This document shows, in pieces, positions 7,940 to 16,800 of a DNA stretch of 35,621 nucleotides. The position numbers and the translations under genes were made by a program. The DNA is taken from positions 1-35,621 of the forward strand of contig VMTI01000114.1 of NCBI GenBank assembly GCA_013791675.1, read 5' to 3'. Source of the stretch: a bacterium (GTDB lineage Bacteria; CG03). Numbering within the stretch: the first letter of the stretch is position 1; the number at the start of each line of letters is the position of its first letter. The notes beneath the pieces are model-generated. The model saw only the letters and a program-made list of their open reading frames with translations, did not search any database and was not told where the DNA came from.

Positions 7940-8518
7940 ATGGCAATAGAAAAATCTGAAATTCTGGCAATAATAAATTCGCGTCTTAACAGGGCTGAAA
8001 CCGACATAGACGAAGAAATAAGGTCAGTGCTCTATGATATAAGTACCCGCGCCAATTTCATAAATAAGGAAGCGACCGCAGATACCACGGCAAGCACAAA
8101 CTATTACGCCGTGCCTGCCGACTTCAAGGATATGACCGTCATAAAAGCTGACGACGCCACACCACTTGACAAAATAACATTTGAGAATTTTCAAAAGAAA
8201 ATAGCGGAAGTTACGGGAACAAGCGAACCGAATGAATACTCAATAAAGAATGATTTTATATGGCTCTACCCGAACCCCGACAAAGTTTATACGCTGACGA
8301 TGTTTTATTCCATATTCCACCCGAATGACGTGGACACCATAGAATTCGGCGAACTGTTCAGGGAGTGCATTTATCAGGGAGTACTCGCAAAAATATGCGA
8401 GAAATACGAGGACTGGACAGCCGTGTCTTCACATATGACATTATACGAAGCTGAAATACAGAAGCGGAAAGACGCCCTTGACGAACCTATGTTCTTTTTG
8501 AAGGGCAACAATATATAG
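7940..8518 (+). CDS. Head-tail adaptor (connector) protein
   Basis: The 192-residue protein has the layout of phage adaptor proteins that bind under the portal ring: an N-terminal helical pair (ILAIINSRLNRAETDIDEEI), a beta section with NYYAVPADF and DFIWLYPNPDKVYTLTMFYS, and a C-terminal helix with FRECIYQGVLAKICEKY. This matches the P22 gp4/SU10-adaptor type. It lies in the right order, after the coat and before the hub-like protein. SD CGGAGG is eight bases before the ATG. Fold assignment is by pattern only. Confidence 0.65.
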   Translation: MAIEKSEILAIINSRLNRAETDIDEEIRSVLYDISTRANFINKEATADTTASTNYYAVPADFKDMTVIKADDATPLDKITFENFQKKIAEVTGTSEPNEYSIKNDFIWLYPNPDKVYTLTMFYSIFHPNDVDTIEFGELFRECIYQGVLAKICEKYEDWTAVSSHMTLYEAEIQKRKDALDEPMFFLKGNNI

Positions 8519-8527
8519 GAGGCAATT

Positions 8528-9400
8528 ATGGCATTCACAACTTTTGATACATCAAAACCTGCGGGCACTGACGACCCGTCAGCCGGAGATGATCGCATTC
8601 GCGAACTTAAAGCGGCAATACAGGAACGATTAGCGGTAGACCATTACATGCCGGCGAGCGGCACGACTTTTGACAACGCCGATACAGGCGAACACAAGAA
8701 AGTAACCCTGCGACAACAGACATCTGCGCCAGTACCCGGAACTGACAAAGGCGCTCTCTACACACTGGAAGCGTCAAGTATCGCCGAACTTCATTTCAAA
8801 GATGAGGGAAATTATATAAAGCAACTGACCGTCCGTGACACCGTAAACGCAAAGCAATGCCTGAACATTGAGGCAAAGGATATTGAGAAAGCGGGAACGG
8901 CTATTGTTGACGATGTCACAATAGAACAGACGGCAGGGAAACTGAATGTTAAAAATGCTGGAATTTCTGCTACAAAGTTAGCGACCAATGCAGTTACGGC
9001 AGATAAGCTCGCCTCCGACGCAGTGGTCAACGCAAGCGTGGCGGCTGGTGCGGCAATCGCATTGTCCAAACTTGCTGCCGGTTCGGCGAGGATTGCGGTT
9101 GGCAAATATACAGGCGATGGCGGCTCCGCACATTCTATCACAACTACGGATGGAGCGACCGCGATAGGGTTTCAACCGATATTTTTAGTGATATGGTATC
9201 AGAGTTCGGGAGCCGGAGCCGCGATTGTCTTTAAAACCAATCAGGATGGGGCGTATACAAAAATTTCAGGTGGCGATGCACACTACTTAACCGGTATTGT
9301 GACATCTCTCGATGCCGACGGTTTTACATTAAATACTTCTGGTTACGCAAACGGTAATGGAATAACCTATACGTTTATAGCGTTTGGAGTTAATGCATAA
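8528..9400 (+). CDS. Tail fibre-like protein
   Basis: The 290-residue protein begins with PSAGDDRIRELKAAIQERL, a segment common near the N-terminus of phage fibres that attaches them to the tail. Residues about 130-190 are an Ala/Thr/Ser-rich repeat zone (ATKLATNAVTADKLASDAVV), usual in trimeric fibre shafts. The C-terminal 90 residues are beta-rich with many Gly and Thr, suggesting a small receptor-binding or trimerisation tip. SD AGGAGG is seven bases from the ATG. Its stop overlaps the next ATG (TAATG). Receptor specificity cannot be read from sequence. Confidence 0.6.
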   Translation: MAFTTFDTSKPAGTDDPSAGDDRIRELKAAIQERLAVDHYMPASGTTFDNADTGEHKKVTLRQQTSAPVPGTDKGALYTLEASSIAELHFKDEGNYIKQLTVRDTVNAKQCLNIEAKDIEKAGTAIVDDVTIEQTAGKLNVKNAGISATKLATNAVTADKLASDAVVNASVAAGAAIALSKLAAGSARIAVGKYTGDGGSAHSITTTDGATAIGFQPIFLVIWYQSSGAGAAIVFKTNQDGAYTKISGGDAHYLTGIVTSLDADGFTLNTSGYANGNGITYTFIAFGVNA

Positions 9401-10962
9401 TGCAGTCACACAACTTTAGTATAATGTCGCCGACCGCAGGAAATAGAACGGACATTCCGTCTATCCTCCTGTCAAAGGCATACACCACGGACAGCGAGAA
9501 TACGATAATCCGCTGGGGGGAAATCCACCGCCTGAAAATGAGACTGCCGGAATTGCTTGACACAAGCGGAGATATAACACAAACACCGGACGCCAACCCC
9601 ATAATCCATTACCACCGCTTTATAACGGAGGACACCGGAGTGGAATACCTGCTCGTATTTACAAAAAAACACGTATACCGCTGGGTGCCGGCAACCAAAA
9701 TATACGACGCCGCCGACGTCTTCACCTGCGCCAGCGACTGCGAATATTGGAGCTCCGTCAGCTTCAACAATCAGGTCATACTCACAAACAACGTGGACAA
9801 GGTGCAGGTTTGGAGCATAAGCACGAGCTTCGACCCGCTCGACAGCGCCTCCGGCATAGAATATGCGACCGCGACATATCTGACAAAAGCAAAATATGTT
9901 TTCACATACGAAAATTACTTATTCCTCGGCTTTACCACAGAGAACGGAACAGTATTTCCGCAGAGGGTGCGTTGGTGCGACCTTGGAGATGAAACCGACT
10001 GGAACACAGGGGACGCCGGATCCGCCGAAGTAGGAAAGGGCGACTTCATCACAGGCTTCGGCGCATATCAGGGAAACCTCATAATCTTCAAAGAGCGGAG
10101 CTATTATCGAATGTGGCTCGTGGCAAGCACCGATATCTTCAATATGAGCCCGCTTTCACTCAAGGTTGGCTGTCAGTCACCGGACAGCATAATAAACGAC
10201 GCTTCGGGCGAACTATACTTCTTTGCCTCAAATTACACGTTTAGAGGGCTTTCTGCGGGCGAAATCTCACTTCCCATAGATACAGAGGCAAAAACCATCA
10301 ATCCCAGCTATATCGGCACAATACGGGGTCAATACATAGCGGAATACGACCAGCTATGGTGGGCAATACCCTATGGCACGGCAACAACCACAAATAACAA
10401 GGTTCTGACATATGCCACAGGAAAGTGGGGAACGGTGGACATGGCAATATCGGCTTTCGGGAATTACGCGCGGCAGGCCGTATATTCATGGGACACCCTG
10501 CCTTTCGCCACATGGGACACTTGGGCCTGGGATAAGTGGGACACCCGCGAAGCAATGGTCGGATTTGGTATAGACCTCGGCGCCGACTATTCCGGCTACA
10601 CTTACGCCCTGCATGAGGCGGTGCTTGACAACGGCGCGGCTTACAGCGGATATTTTGTGCTGACGACAGACCTCGCCGATAAGCAAATGCTGGTGATGAA
10701 TAAGCGCCTACTGCATATTCAGCTATATTTCAAAAAGGGCGCGGCAGGGCAGACCGCCACCGTATACGTAAAAAGCGACAGCCAGCCCGCCTGGCAGAAC
10801 GCCGGCGATGTTTCACTTGAAGCGACCGCAGATGAAGCAATAATTATAAAAGACCTGCCGATAGATTACCGCGGGAAGACATTCCTGATAAAAGTATCGG
10901 GCGCTAACGACTTCCGGTTTCTGGGCTGTATTCTGAAATTCAATTTGAGCGGGGAGAGATAG
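9400..10962 (+). CDS. Tail hub / DNA stabilisation-like protein
   Basis: The 520-residue beta-rich protein has repeated aromatic-rich strands that look like propeller blades (EYLLVFTKKHVYRWVP, YLFLGFTTENGT, LIIFKERSYYRMW, LYFFASNYTFRG). Size, fold character and order (after the adaptor) match P22 gp10-type hub proteins, which plug the head after packaging and hold the tail fibres. Sequence identity to gp10 is not obvious to me. SD is weak, since the ATG overlaps the previous stop, so translation is probably coupled. WDTLPFATWDTWAWDKWDT at residues 366-384 is a curious Trp-Asp-Thr repeat. Confidence 0.55.
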   Translation: MQSHNFSIMSPTAGNRTDIPSILLSKAYTTDSENTIIRWGEIHRLKMRLPELLDTSGDITQTPDANPIIHYHRFITEDTGVEYLLVFTKKHVYRWVPATKIYDAADVFTCASDCEYWSSVSFNNQVILTNNVDKVQVWSISTSFDPLDSASGIEYATATYLTKAKYVFTYENYLFLGFTTENGTVFPQRVRWCDLGDETDWNTGDAGSAEVGKGDFITGFGAYQGNLIIFKERSYYRMWLVASTDIFNMSPLSLKVGCQSPDSIINDASGELYFFASNYTFRGLSAGEISLPIDTEAKTINPSYIGTIRGQYIAEYDQLWWAIPYGTATTTNNKVLTYATGKWGTVDMAISAFGNYARQAVYSWDTLPFATWDTWAWDKWDTREAMVGFGIDLGADYSGYTYALHEAVLDNGAAYSGYFVLTTDLADKQMLVMNKRLLHIQLYFKKGAAGQTATVYVKSDSQPAWQNAGDVSLEATADEAIIIKDLPIDYRGKTFLIKVSGANDFRFLGCILKFNLSGER

Positions 10963-10963
10963 A

Positions 10964-11545
10964 ATGCGTCTTCCGAAAGATATCATCTTGCCTGACTTCT
11001 CAAAAGTCGAAACGCTTGAAGACACAATCAAAGCGCTTAAGCTGACATCTGAATCATTGGACAGTTATATCAAACTGCTCTACGGCGATATGATAAGGGT
11101 ATCTTCATCAGCTGACGGTGGAGGCACAGTTCAGTCAAATACAATGCGGTCGGCAGAAGGGTCGGGCAGTTCAAGTGTTACATCATGGCAACTGCGTTTG
11201 CCCGTTTCCGGCAGAGCGCCGAACTATTTCGGGAATGACGGCACAAAAGTAGCGTCAGCAGCATACCATTGCGTCATTGGATTAAAAGGCGACGGCACGA
11301 ATACAGTATCGGGGAAAATAAGGTTTAGCGGACAGAATGGAAACCCATACGACGGAACAGTCAGAACCAACGCCACCACAGACTGGGCGTATTGGTATGA
11401 TTCAGTAACCGTGCCTATAACAGAACTCTACCTTGACGGAGCGGACGGCGGCGCATATCAGTCAGGCGTGATGATTTCTGCCGACGGCGGAACAAATTAC
11501 TATTATAACGGATTCGCCGAACTAAGGATAAAATTAAATGCTTAA
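10964..11545 (+). CDS. Small virion-associated protein, unknown
   Basis: This 193-residue protein is not one I recognise. The first 45 residues are helical (LEDTIKALKLTSESLDSYIKLL); the rest is beta-rich with many Gly, Ser and Thr (SADGGGTVQSN, GKIRFSGQNGNPYDG, LYLDGADGGAYQSG). That layout, a helical anchor followed by a beta domain, fits a tail appendage or short fibre. It stands two bases after the hub-like gene and has SD GGGGAGAG. The stop overlaps the start of a 58-residue gene. Confidence 0.55.
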   Translation: MRLPKDIILPDFSKVETLEDTIKALKLTSESLDSYIKLLYGDMIRVSSSADGGGTVQSNTMRSAEGSGSSSVTSWQLRLPVSGRAPNYFGNDGTKVASAAYHCVIGLKGDGTNTVSGKIRFSGQNGNPYDGTVRTNATTDWAYWYDSVTVPITELYLDGADGGAYQSGVMISADGGTNYYYNGFAELRIKLNA

Positions 11546-11714
11546 AATCAATCTAACAATATCAACCGAGAAAGACGCCGGACAGGCGAAAGCTCATCTC
11601 TCCGACAACGGTATCTCGTGCGAAATTACGATAGAAGAAAATATAGTCTATGTGGAAAACTATACCGATAACGACAGAAATCGGATTATAGAATTATTGA
11701 AGGAGTATTTATGA
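11538..11714 (+). CDS. Small unknown protein (58 aa)
   Basis: The frame begins inside the last codons of the previous gene and ends with a TGA overlapping the next ATG (ATGA at 11711). AAGGA at 11523-11527 can serve as SD. The product (MLKINLTISTEKDAGQ, then CEITIEENIVYVENY, then an acidic/basic helix ending LLKEYL) reads as a small alpha/beta protein with sensible codon use. It fills an otherwise empty stretch of the operon. I do not recognise a family. Confidence 0.65.
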   Translation: MLKINLTISTEKDAGQAKAHLSDNGISCEITIEENIVYVENYTDNDRNRIIELLKEYL

Positions 11715-12112
11715 GTGAACAAAAAGAAACAATTTTCCTGACGACAAAGACAGCGCACCTCATTGAGGTATGCAGAAAGCTGAAACTTTCAGAAGACAAA
11801 GAAATGAATGCCGGCATATTTCTAAAGTATATGCTTATCGGAATTTCCAGCAGGCAGACATTCGTCCTCGTAGCCCCGAAAGATGACAGCCCCGACAAAA
11901 TAAACGGATACGCCGTTATAACAATTATGAATAACCTCGAAAATAATCACATATGGATAGATTCAATGTGGACAGACGGAATGGATATCGAATTTATGAC
12001 AGTTATTGAAGATTTCGCGCGGACACTGGATATAACAAAAATTCACGCTAAAACGAAGAAGAACCTGAAGGGGTTTAAAGAATTATATAGAGTGGTTGAA
12101 AAACTGCTATAG
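11711..12112 (+). CDS. GNAT-like small protein, uncertain
   Basis: The 133-residue protein has a central INGYAVITIMNN strand, a HIWIDSMWTDG strand, then a helix and a KIHAKTKKNLKGFKELY segment. This order resembles the second half of GNAT acetyltransferases found in phage structural cassettes, though the acetyl-CoA loop (Q/RxxGxG/A) is not seen. It could equally be an unrelated alpha/beta protein. It sits in the ATGA-coupled chain between the small 58-residue protein and the ejection proteins. Confidence 0.45.
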   Translation: MSEQKETIFLTTKTAHLIEVCRKLKLSEDKEMNAGIFLKYMLIGISSRQTFVLVAPKDDSPDKINGYAVITIMNNLENNHIWIDSMWTDGMDIEFMTVIEDFARTLDITKIHAKTKKNLKGFKELYRVVEKLL

Positions 12113-12121
12113 GAGGATATT

Positions 12122-12946
12122 ATGGCATTTCCATGGTTAGCGGTAGCAATAGCAGCTTCGGCTTATGCAGGATACAAGGGACAGAAAAGTCTGGCGGACA
12201 AAATGAATCAGCCACAGGCGCTCCAAACCCCGGAACAGGAAGCCGCGGCAAAATACCTCTTGGCTTTGCTACAGGGTAATGCTCCCACAATTCCCACGGC
12301 AGGCGTCGCGGGAATGACCGGAGTAGAGGGAAGCGCGCAATCAATGCTCGAACAGTATATGGCCGCTCCCACTGGCACAGGATATCAAACAGGACTGTCA
12401 GAGCTTGAAAAGACGGTCGCTGGAGAAGCATACGACCCCTACACATCACCTTACTGGCAGGCATTAAGGGAAGGGTCAATGGCTGATGAAGAACAGGCAG
12501 TAGGCGGACTTCGCAGAGGCTCACAAATGGGCGGTATGTTTTATTCCGAGCCGTCCGGCCGGACAGAAGCAACACTCCGCTCGCAATATGGCACAGGCAG
12601 AATGCAAACGCTCGGCGGATTAGCCGAAACCGAAAGAGGACGGCAACTCGCGGCGATACCACAGCTTATGCAATACTCACAGCAGTCACCGGAACTTTAT
12701 AAAGCACAAATGGGGATGATGTATGGCGGACTACCCAGAGAGATTGAGCAGAACAAATTAAATGCTCTGTATCAGCAACAGTATGGGCAGACGATGTTAC
12801 CCATTGAAATAGCGGGAACATTAAAAGGCACTCCGTATTATTCAAGTAATCAGCAGCAGGGGCAAACGCCCTTCGCCTCGGGTATGGGCGCGGCAGGGCA
12901 GACCGCCACCATGATAGCGACGCTTAAGCAATTGGGACTGTTCTAA
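12122..12946 (+). CDS. Probable DNA ejection (internal virion) protein
   Basis: The 274-residue protein starts with a hydrophobic helix (LAVAIAASAYAGY) and continues as Gln/Gly/Met/Ala-rich helical sequence with many small residues. P22-type ejection proteins have this character, and this gene is the first of three in the matching position after the tail genes. Such proteins leave the virion with the DNA and help it cross the envelope. Motifs include GGLRRGSQMGGMFY. SD AGGAGG precedes the ATG. The role is inferred from composition and gene order. Confidence 0.5.
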   Translation: MAFPWLAVAIAASAYAGYKGQKSLADKMNQPQALQTPEQEAAAKYLLALLQGNAPTIPTAGVAGMTGVEGSAQSMLEQYMAAPTGTGYQTGLSELEKTVAGEAYDPYTSPYWQALREGSMADEEQAVGGLRRGSQMGGMFYSEPSGRTEATLRSQYGTGRMQTLGGLAETERGRQLAAIPQLMQYSQQSPELYKAQMGMMYGGLPREIEQNKLNALYQQQYGQTMLPIEIAGTLKGTPYYSSNQQQGQTPFASGMGAAGQTATMIATLKQLGLF

Positions 12947-12955
12947 GGAGGAATA

Positions 12956-13801
12956 ATGCCAAATAGAAACATACAGCAAAGCCCGTGGAACCAGAATGTG
13001 CAGGCGGTGTCACAATTCCTTGAAACGCTGAACAACCTCAAAAAACAGCAATATGAAGGCGAACTGATGAAGCAATACGCTTCACAGGTCAGTCAGGAAA
13101 CCGACAAAAAGAAACTGCCCGAAATTATGAAACTCGTTGAGGGCGGAAATCTGACAGGCGCTCTTGAAATGGCTCTCCCTTCAATGGAGGCGCCCGCTAT
13201 TATGCAACAGAGGCAGGCGCCACAGACAGGCGGCTTTCTTTCACGGCTCGGCAATACCCTCAATCCCGTAGGCCAATATCGCGGCACCGGGCTGACACCA
13301 ACAGAGGCAACGATAACTGACGCTCGCGCCGGACAGACATCAAAGGCGCTGACACTGATAAGGAACATGCAGGCGCTGTTGGAAAGCCAAACTCCAAAAG
13401 CCGAAACAGAAGCGGCGCGCAAAAGACGAATGGCCGTTCAGGATATTGCCACATCACTGCAGAGGGGCTGGTGGAAGAATAAAAAGGGAGAAACGCTTGA
13501 TGTAACCAGCTCTGACCCGAATATGGTGATATCTGACATGGCAAGGGATTACGGCATTTCGGAAAGTGACCCCAGCGTTGTCGCTATCAAGAAGCAGATT
13601 AAAAATATAAAACCCGCACAGGCGAGAAAAGGAAAATGGAACCCGTTTGTCGAAAAGGCAGCGACACCATACGGAATAGAACTGAATAAATCGCAGAAGA
13701 CAACCTATAAATCGGCAAATGAAATAAAGAAGGCGTTTGCCGAAAATAAAATAACCGCTGTCGAGGCAAAGCAACAGTTGCTGAAATTCGGGTTCAAATA
13801 A
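12956..13801 (+). CDS. Probable ejection protein, unknown family
   Basis: The 281-residue protein is mostly helical and polar: a Gln/Asn-rich start, a Gly/Pro-rich middle (TGGFLSRLGNTLNPVGQ) and a basic C-terminus (QKTTYKSANEIKKAFAENK) that ends in a short helix. No enzyme motif is visible. Between a hydrophobic ejection-like protein and the giant polyvalent protein, it fits the second of three P22-style ejection proteins. Start has SD AAGGAGG; its stop overlaps the next ATG (TAATG), so expression with the giant protein is coupled. Confidence 0.45.
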   Translation: MPNRNIQQSPWNQNVQAVSQFLETLNNLKKQQYEGELMKQYASQVSQETDKKKLPEIMKLVEGGNLTGALEMALPSMEAPAIMQQRQAPQTGGFLSRLGNTLNPVGQYRGTGLTPTEATITDARAGQTSKALTLIRNMQALLESQTPKAETEAARKRRMAVQDIATSLQRGWWKNKKGETLDVTSSDPNMVISDMARDYGISESDPSVVAIKKQIKNIKPAQARKGKWNPFVEKAATPYGIELNKSQKTTYKSANEIKKAFAENKITAVEAKQQLLKFGFK

Positions 13802-16800
13802 TGGCTCTATCAGCGGATGAATTCTTGGGAATAAAGCCGAAGCGAAAAGCGCAGTCGGCTGACGCATTCCTCGGTATCAAACCGTCCGCAGATGAATTCC
13901 TTGGAATACAGGAAGAACAGACCCCCAAACCATACGCCGGACTGACCCCGGAGCAAATCCAAGTGGAAAAGGAACGGCAACGGCAGGCCGGGACAATGCC
14001 GCAAACTCCGCAGGAACAATTTATACCCATGCCCGAAGGCGGCCCGCGCCGGGATGTATTCCAGCAACCGCCGCAAATACAACCGCCCATAGCGCAGGCG
14101 CCGGGAGCAATACAAATACCGCAGGCAATGCAAATGCCGACACCACAACAGCAGGGAATGCAAATGCCGTCAATGCCCGTGCCTCAACAAATGCAGCCAC
14201 AGCCCGGACCGCAAATGTTACCAGAGCAAGTGGAGCAATTAAGGCAGTCGGTACAGCCGGGGGAAATGGCAAAGATGATGTGGCAGGGCGCCGTAGAAGG
14301 CGGAGCGACCGCGGCTTCCGGTTTTACGGGTATCTACAAAGTGGGCGAACAAATAATCAAGGGCGAAGATTTGCTGACATCGATGCAGACCGCCACAGAC
14401 GCAATTCAAAAAGGACAAACTCTCGGAGATTTATTAAGAGAGGGATATGAGCCACAAACAAAAAGTGTATTCCAAAACTTTGTCGCTTACGCCGGACGAG
14501 ATTTGACAGCATGGGCTCTTGATACCATAACCAATCCCAAGGAACTCGCCGAACTTTATTTATGGTCGAAAGGTATAGGGATGATAAGGCGGGCAGGAGT
14601 AACCGGAGTAAATGCTATTGCGGAAAAATTCGTGGACAGCCCCGGAGTGCTCGGAAAACTATCCCGCGCGGGATTAGCGGAAAGAAAGCTCGCCGATGTA
14701 TTGCCGAAATATACCGAAGCCGACGCGGTGGCGATCAGGAAGTTTTTTTACAACGTGGACAATAAATTTGGTAGGGGCGCCGCAGATAGAGTATGGAGAA
14801 GTTTATACGAAAAAGGCAAGACATGGGAAAAATCCCGCGTGACGTCGTTAATACAAAAAATAAAGGGCGCTGGCGCAGAAAAGAGAACCGAACTATTGGC
14901 AAAGGAAATCTTGGGGCAGGTAAAAAAAGCACCTGTGCAAAGGGTATCAGAGGGAATAACAGGCGGAGAGGTAAAGGCGCGGCTCGGTCAATGGGGTGGC
15001 GGTGGAATCGGGAAAATCAAAACACCGAAGGGCGCCTCAACAGCCCTTGAGCAGATTGACGACCTGATAAAAACAAGGGCAAGTTTGCCGACAAAACCAA
15101 CGGCTGAAATGCCGAACCCTGACGCCGTGCTGAATGACATCACAGGCGCGATAAACAGCGCCGTAAAAGCCGCCGGAGAATACTTCAAAAGCGTGGGAGA
15201 AGAAGCATTCAGATATGCGTCCGGCGAAACCTTAAAAAACAAAATTATCGACCTCGTAAAGAAAAACCCCGAACTTAGGGAACATCTTGATATTCAGGTG
15301 CTTATGCCCGCCGCAGTATCTCCCGCAGCAAAGCCCGCAGAGGTTAAGCCCGCCATTGTATCAGAAGAAGCGCCCGAAGAAGAATACGTTGCCCCCACCG
15401 CCGAACAAGAGGAAACGGCGCGAATACTCGGCACGGCAGAGCTCACAAAAGAGGAAATCGCGCAGGGAAAGCAGGCAAGCGTAGGACGGCTGATATCCAG
15501 TATAGCCAAAACCGAACAGCGCGGCAATCCTTCAATATCATTTGCAGACCTCGTACAAGCCGGAAATATAGGAACCATGAAGGCCTATAAAAATTATATC
15601 CCCGGGGAAACGAAATTTTCAACATATGCCTACAAATCTATACGCTCCGCCATAAGAGAGGAAATAGCTCGGCAGAAAAACCTTATAACCTATCCACAGT
15701 CCGTGCGCCGAAAGCTCAATAGGGTATACAAAGCAATTTTTGAAATTCAACAGGACACCGGAATAGTTGATAGAATACCGCCAACATCGCGCATCGCCGC
15801 CAGAACCGGAATGCTAAATAAAGAAATAGATGAATTGCTCTCCACACAATTAACCCGCATGGAAAAACTTGAACAACAGGAAGAAGGGCAGAAAACGACC
15901 TATATTGAAACATTACCCGGCACAGAGGCGCGGCAGGTAGAAATAACCGAAATTAAAGACAGGGTTTCTCACCTGACGAAAGGACTATCCGAAAGAGAGC
16001 TCCAAATAATTGATTTAAAATATGGACTGACATCCGGCAGTACAATGAATGTGCGCGATATTGCCGATGAATTTAAAATATCAAAAACAAGAGTCGGTCA
16101 AATAATAGATATCGCCATAAGCAAGATGAAAGCCCGGGCCGGAATTACAACCGAAGCCACCGACGAACAAATAACAATGCTTTTCGAACATAAAAGGGCG
16201 CTAACGGAAACAGTGCAAACTGAACTCACCTTCGGAACTACGAAAAAAAGAGACGCCGGCGCGCTGGAAATGATTAAGAATATGGATCTGAACAAAGAGC
16301 GAGAGCAGGTAGTATTAAAGGAAATAAAAATCAAACATATAAAGACCGAGGGCTGGAAAATAACTGACGACAAAAGCGCCGTGAAATTCGTCAATCTTAT
16401 TCGCCACCCAGGGATAGAACATTTCACAATAATATACACGGACAAGACCGGGAAAATAATTACATACAAAGTATTCTCCAGCGGCGCCGTGGATTATGTG
16501 GATGTAAAAGAGCTATACCCGATACTCTCAAGGGATATGAAGGCCGACCCCAATATAGTAAACTTTTGGATAGGACATAACCATCCGTCCGGCAACCCTG
16601 AGGCCAGCACCAATGACAGAATTTTAATGAAAGCTCTGACAAAAATACCAAAATTCGCGGGACATATAATCACCGACCATAAGACATACACTTCTATCGG
16701 AAAAGACGGCTCCGAGCGTCTGAAACAGCAGACGCAAAAACTCGAAGACTGGAGTGGAGTAGAGAGCAGCATAAAATCAATAAACGATATTGCCAATTCA

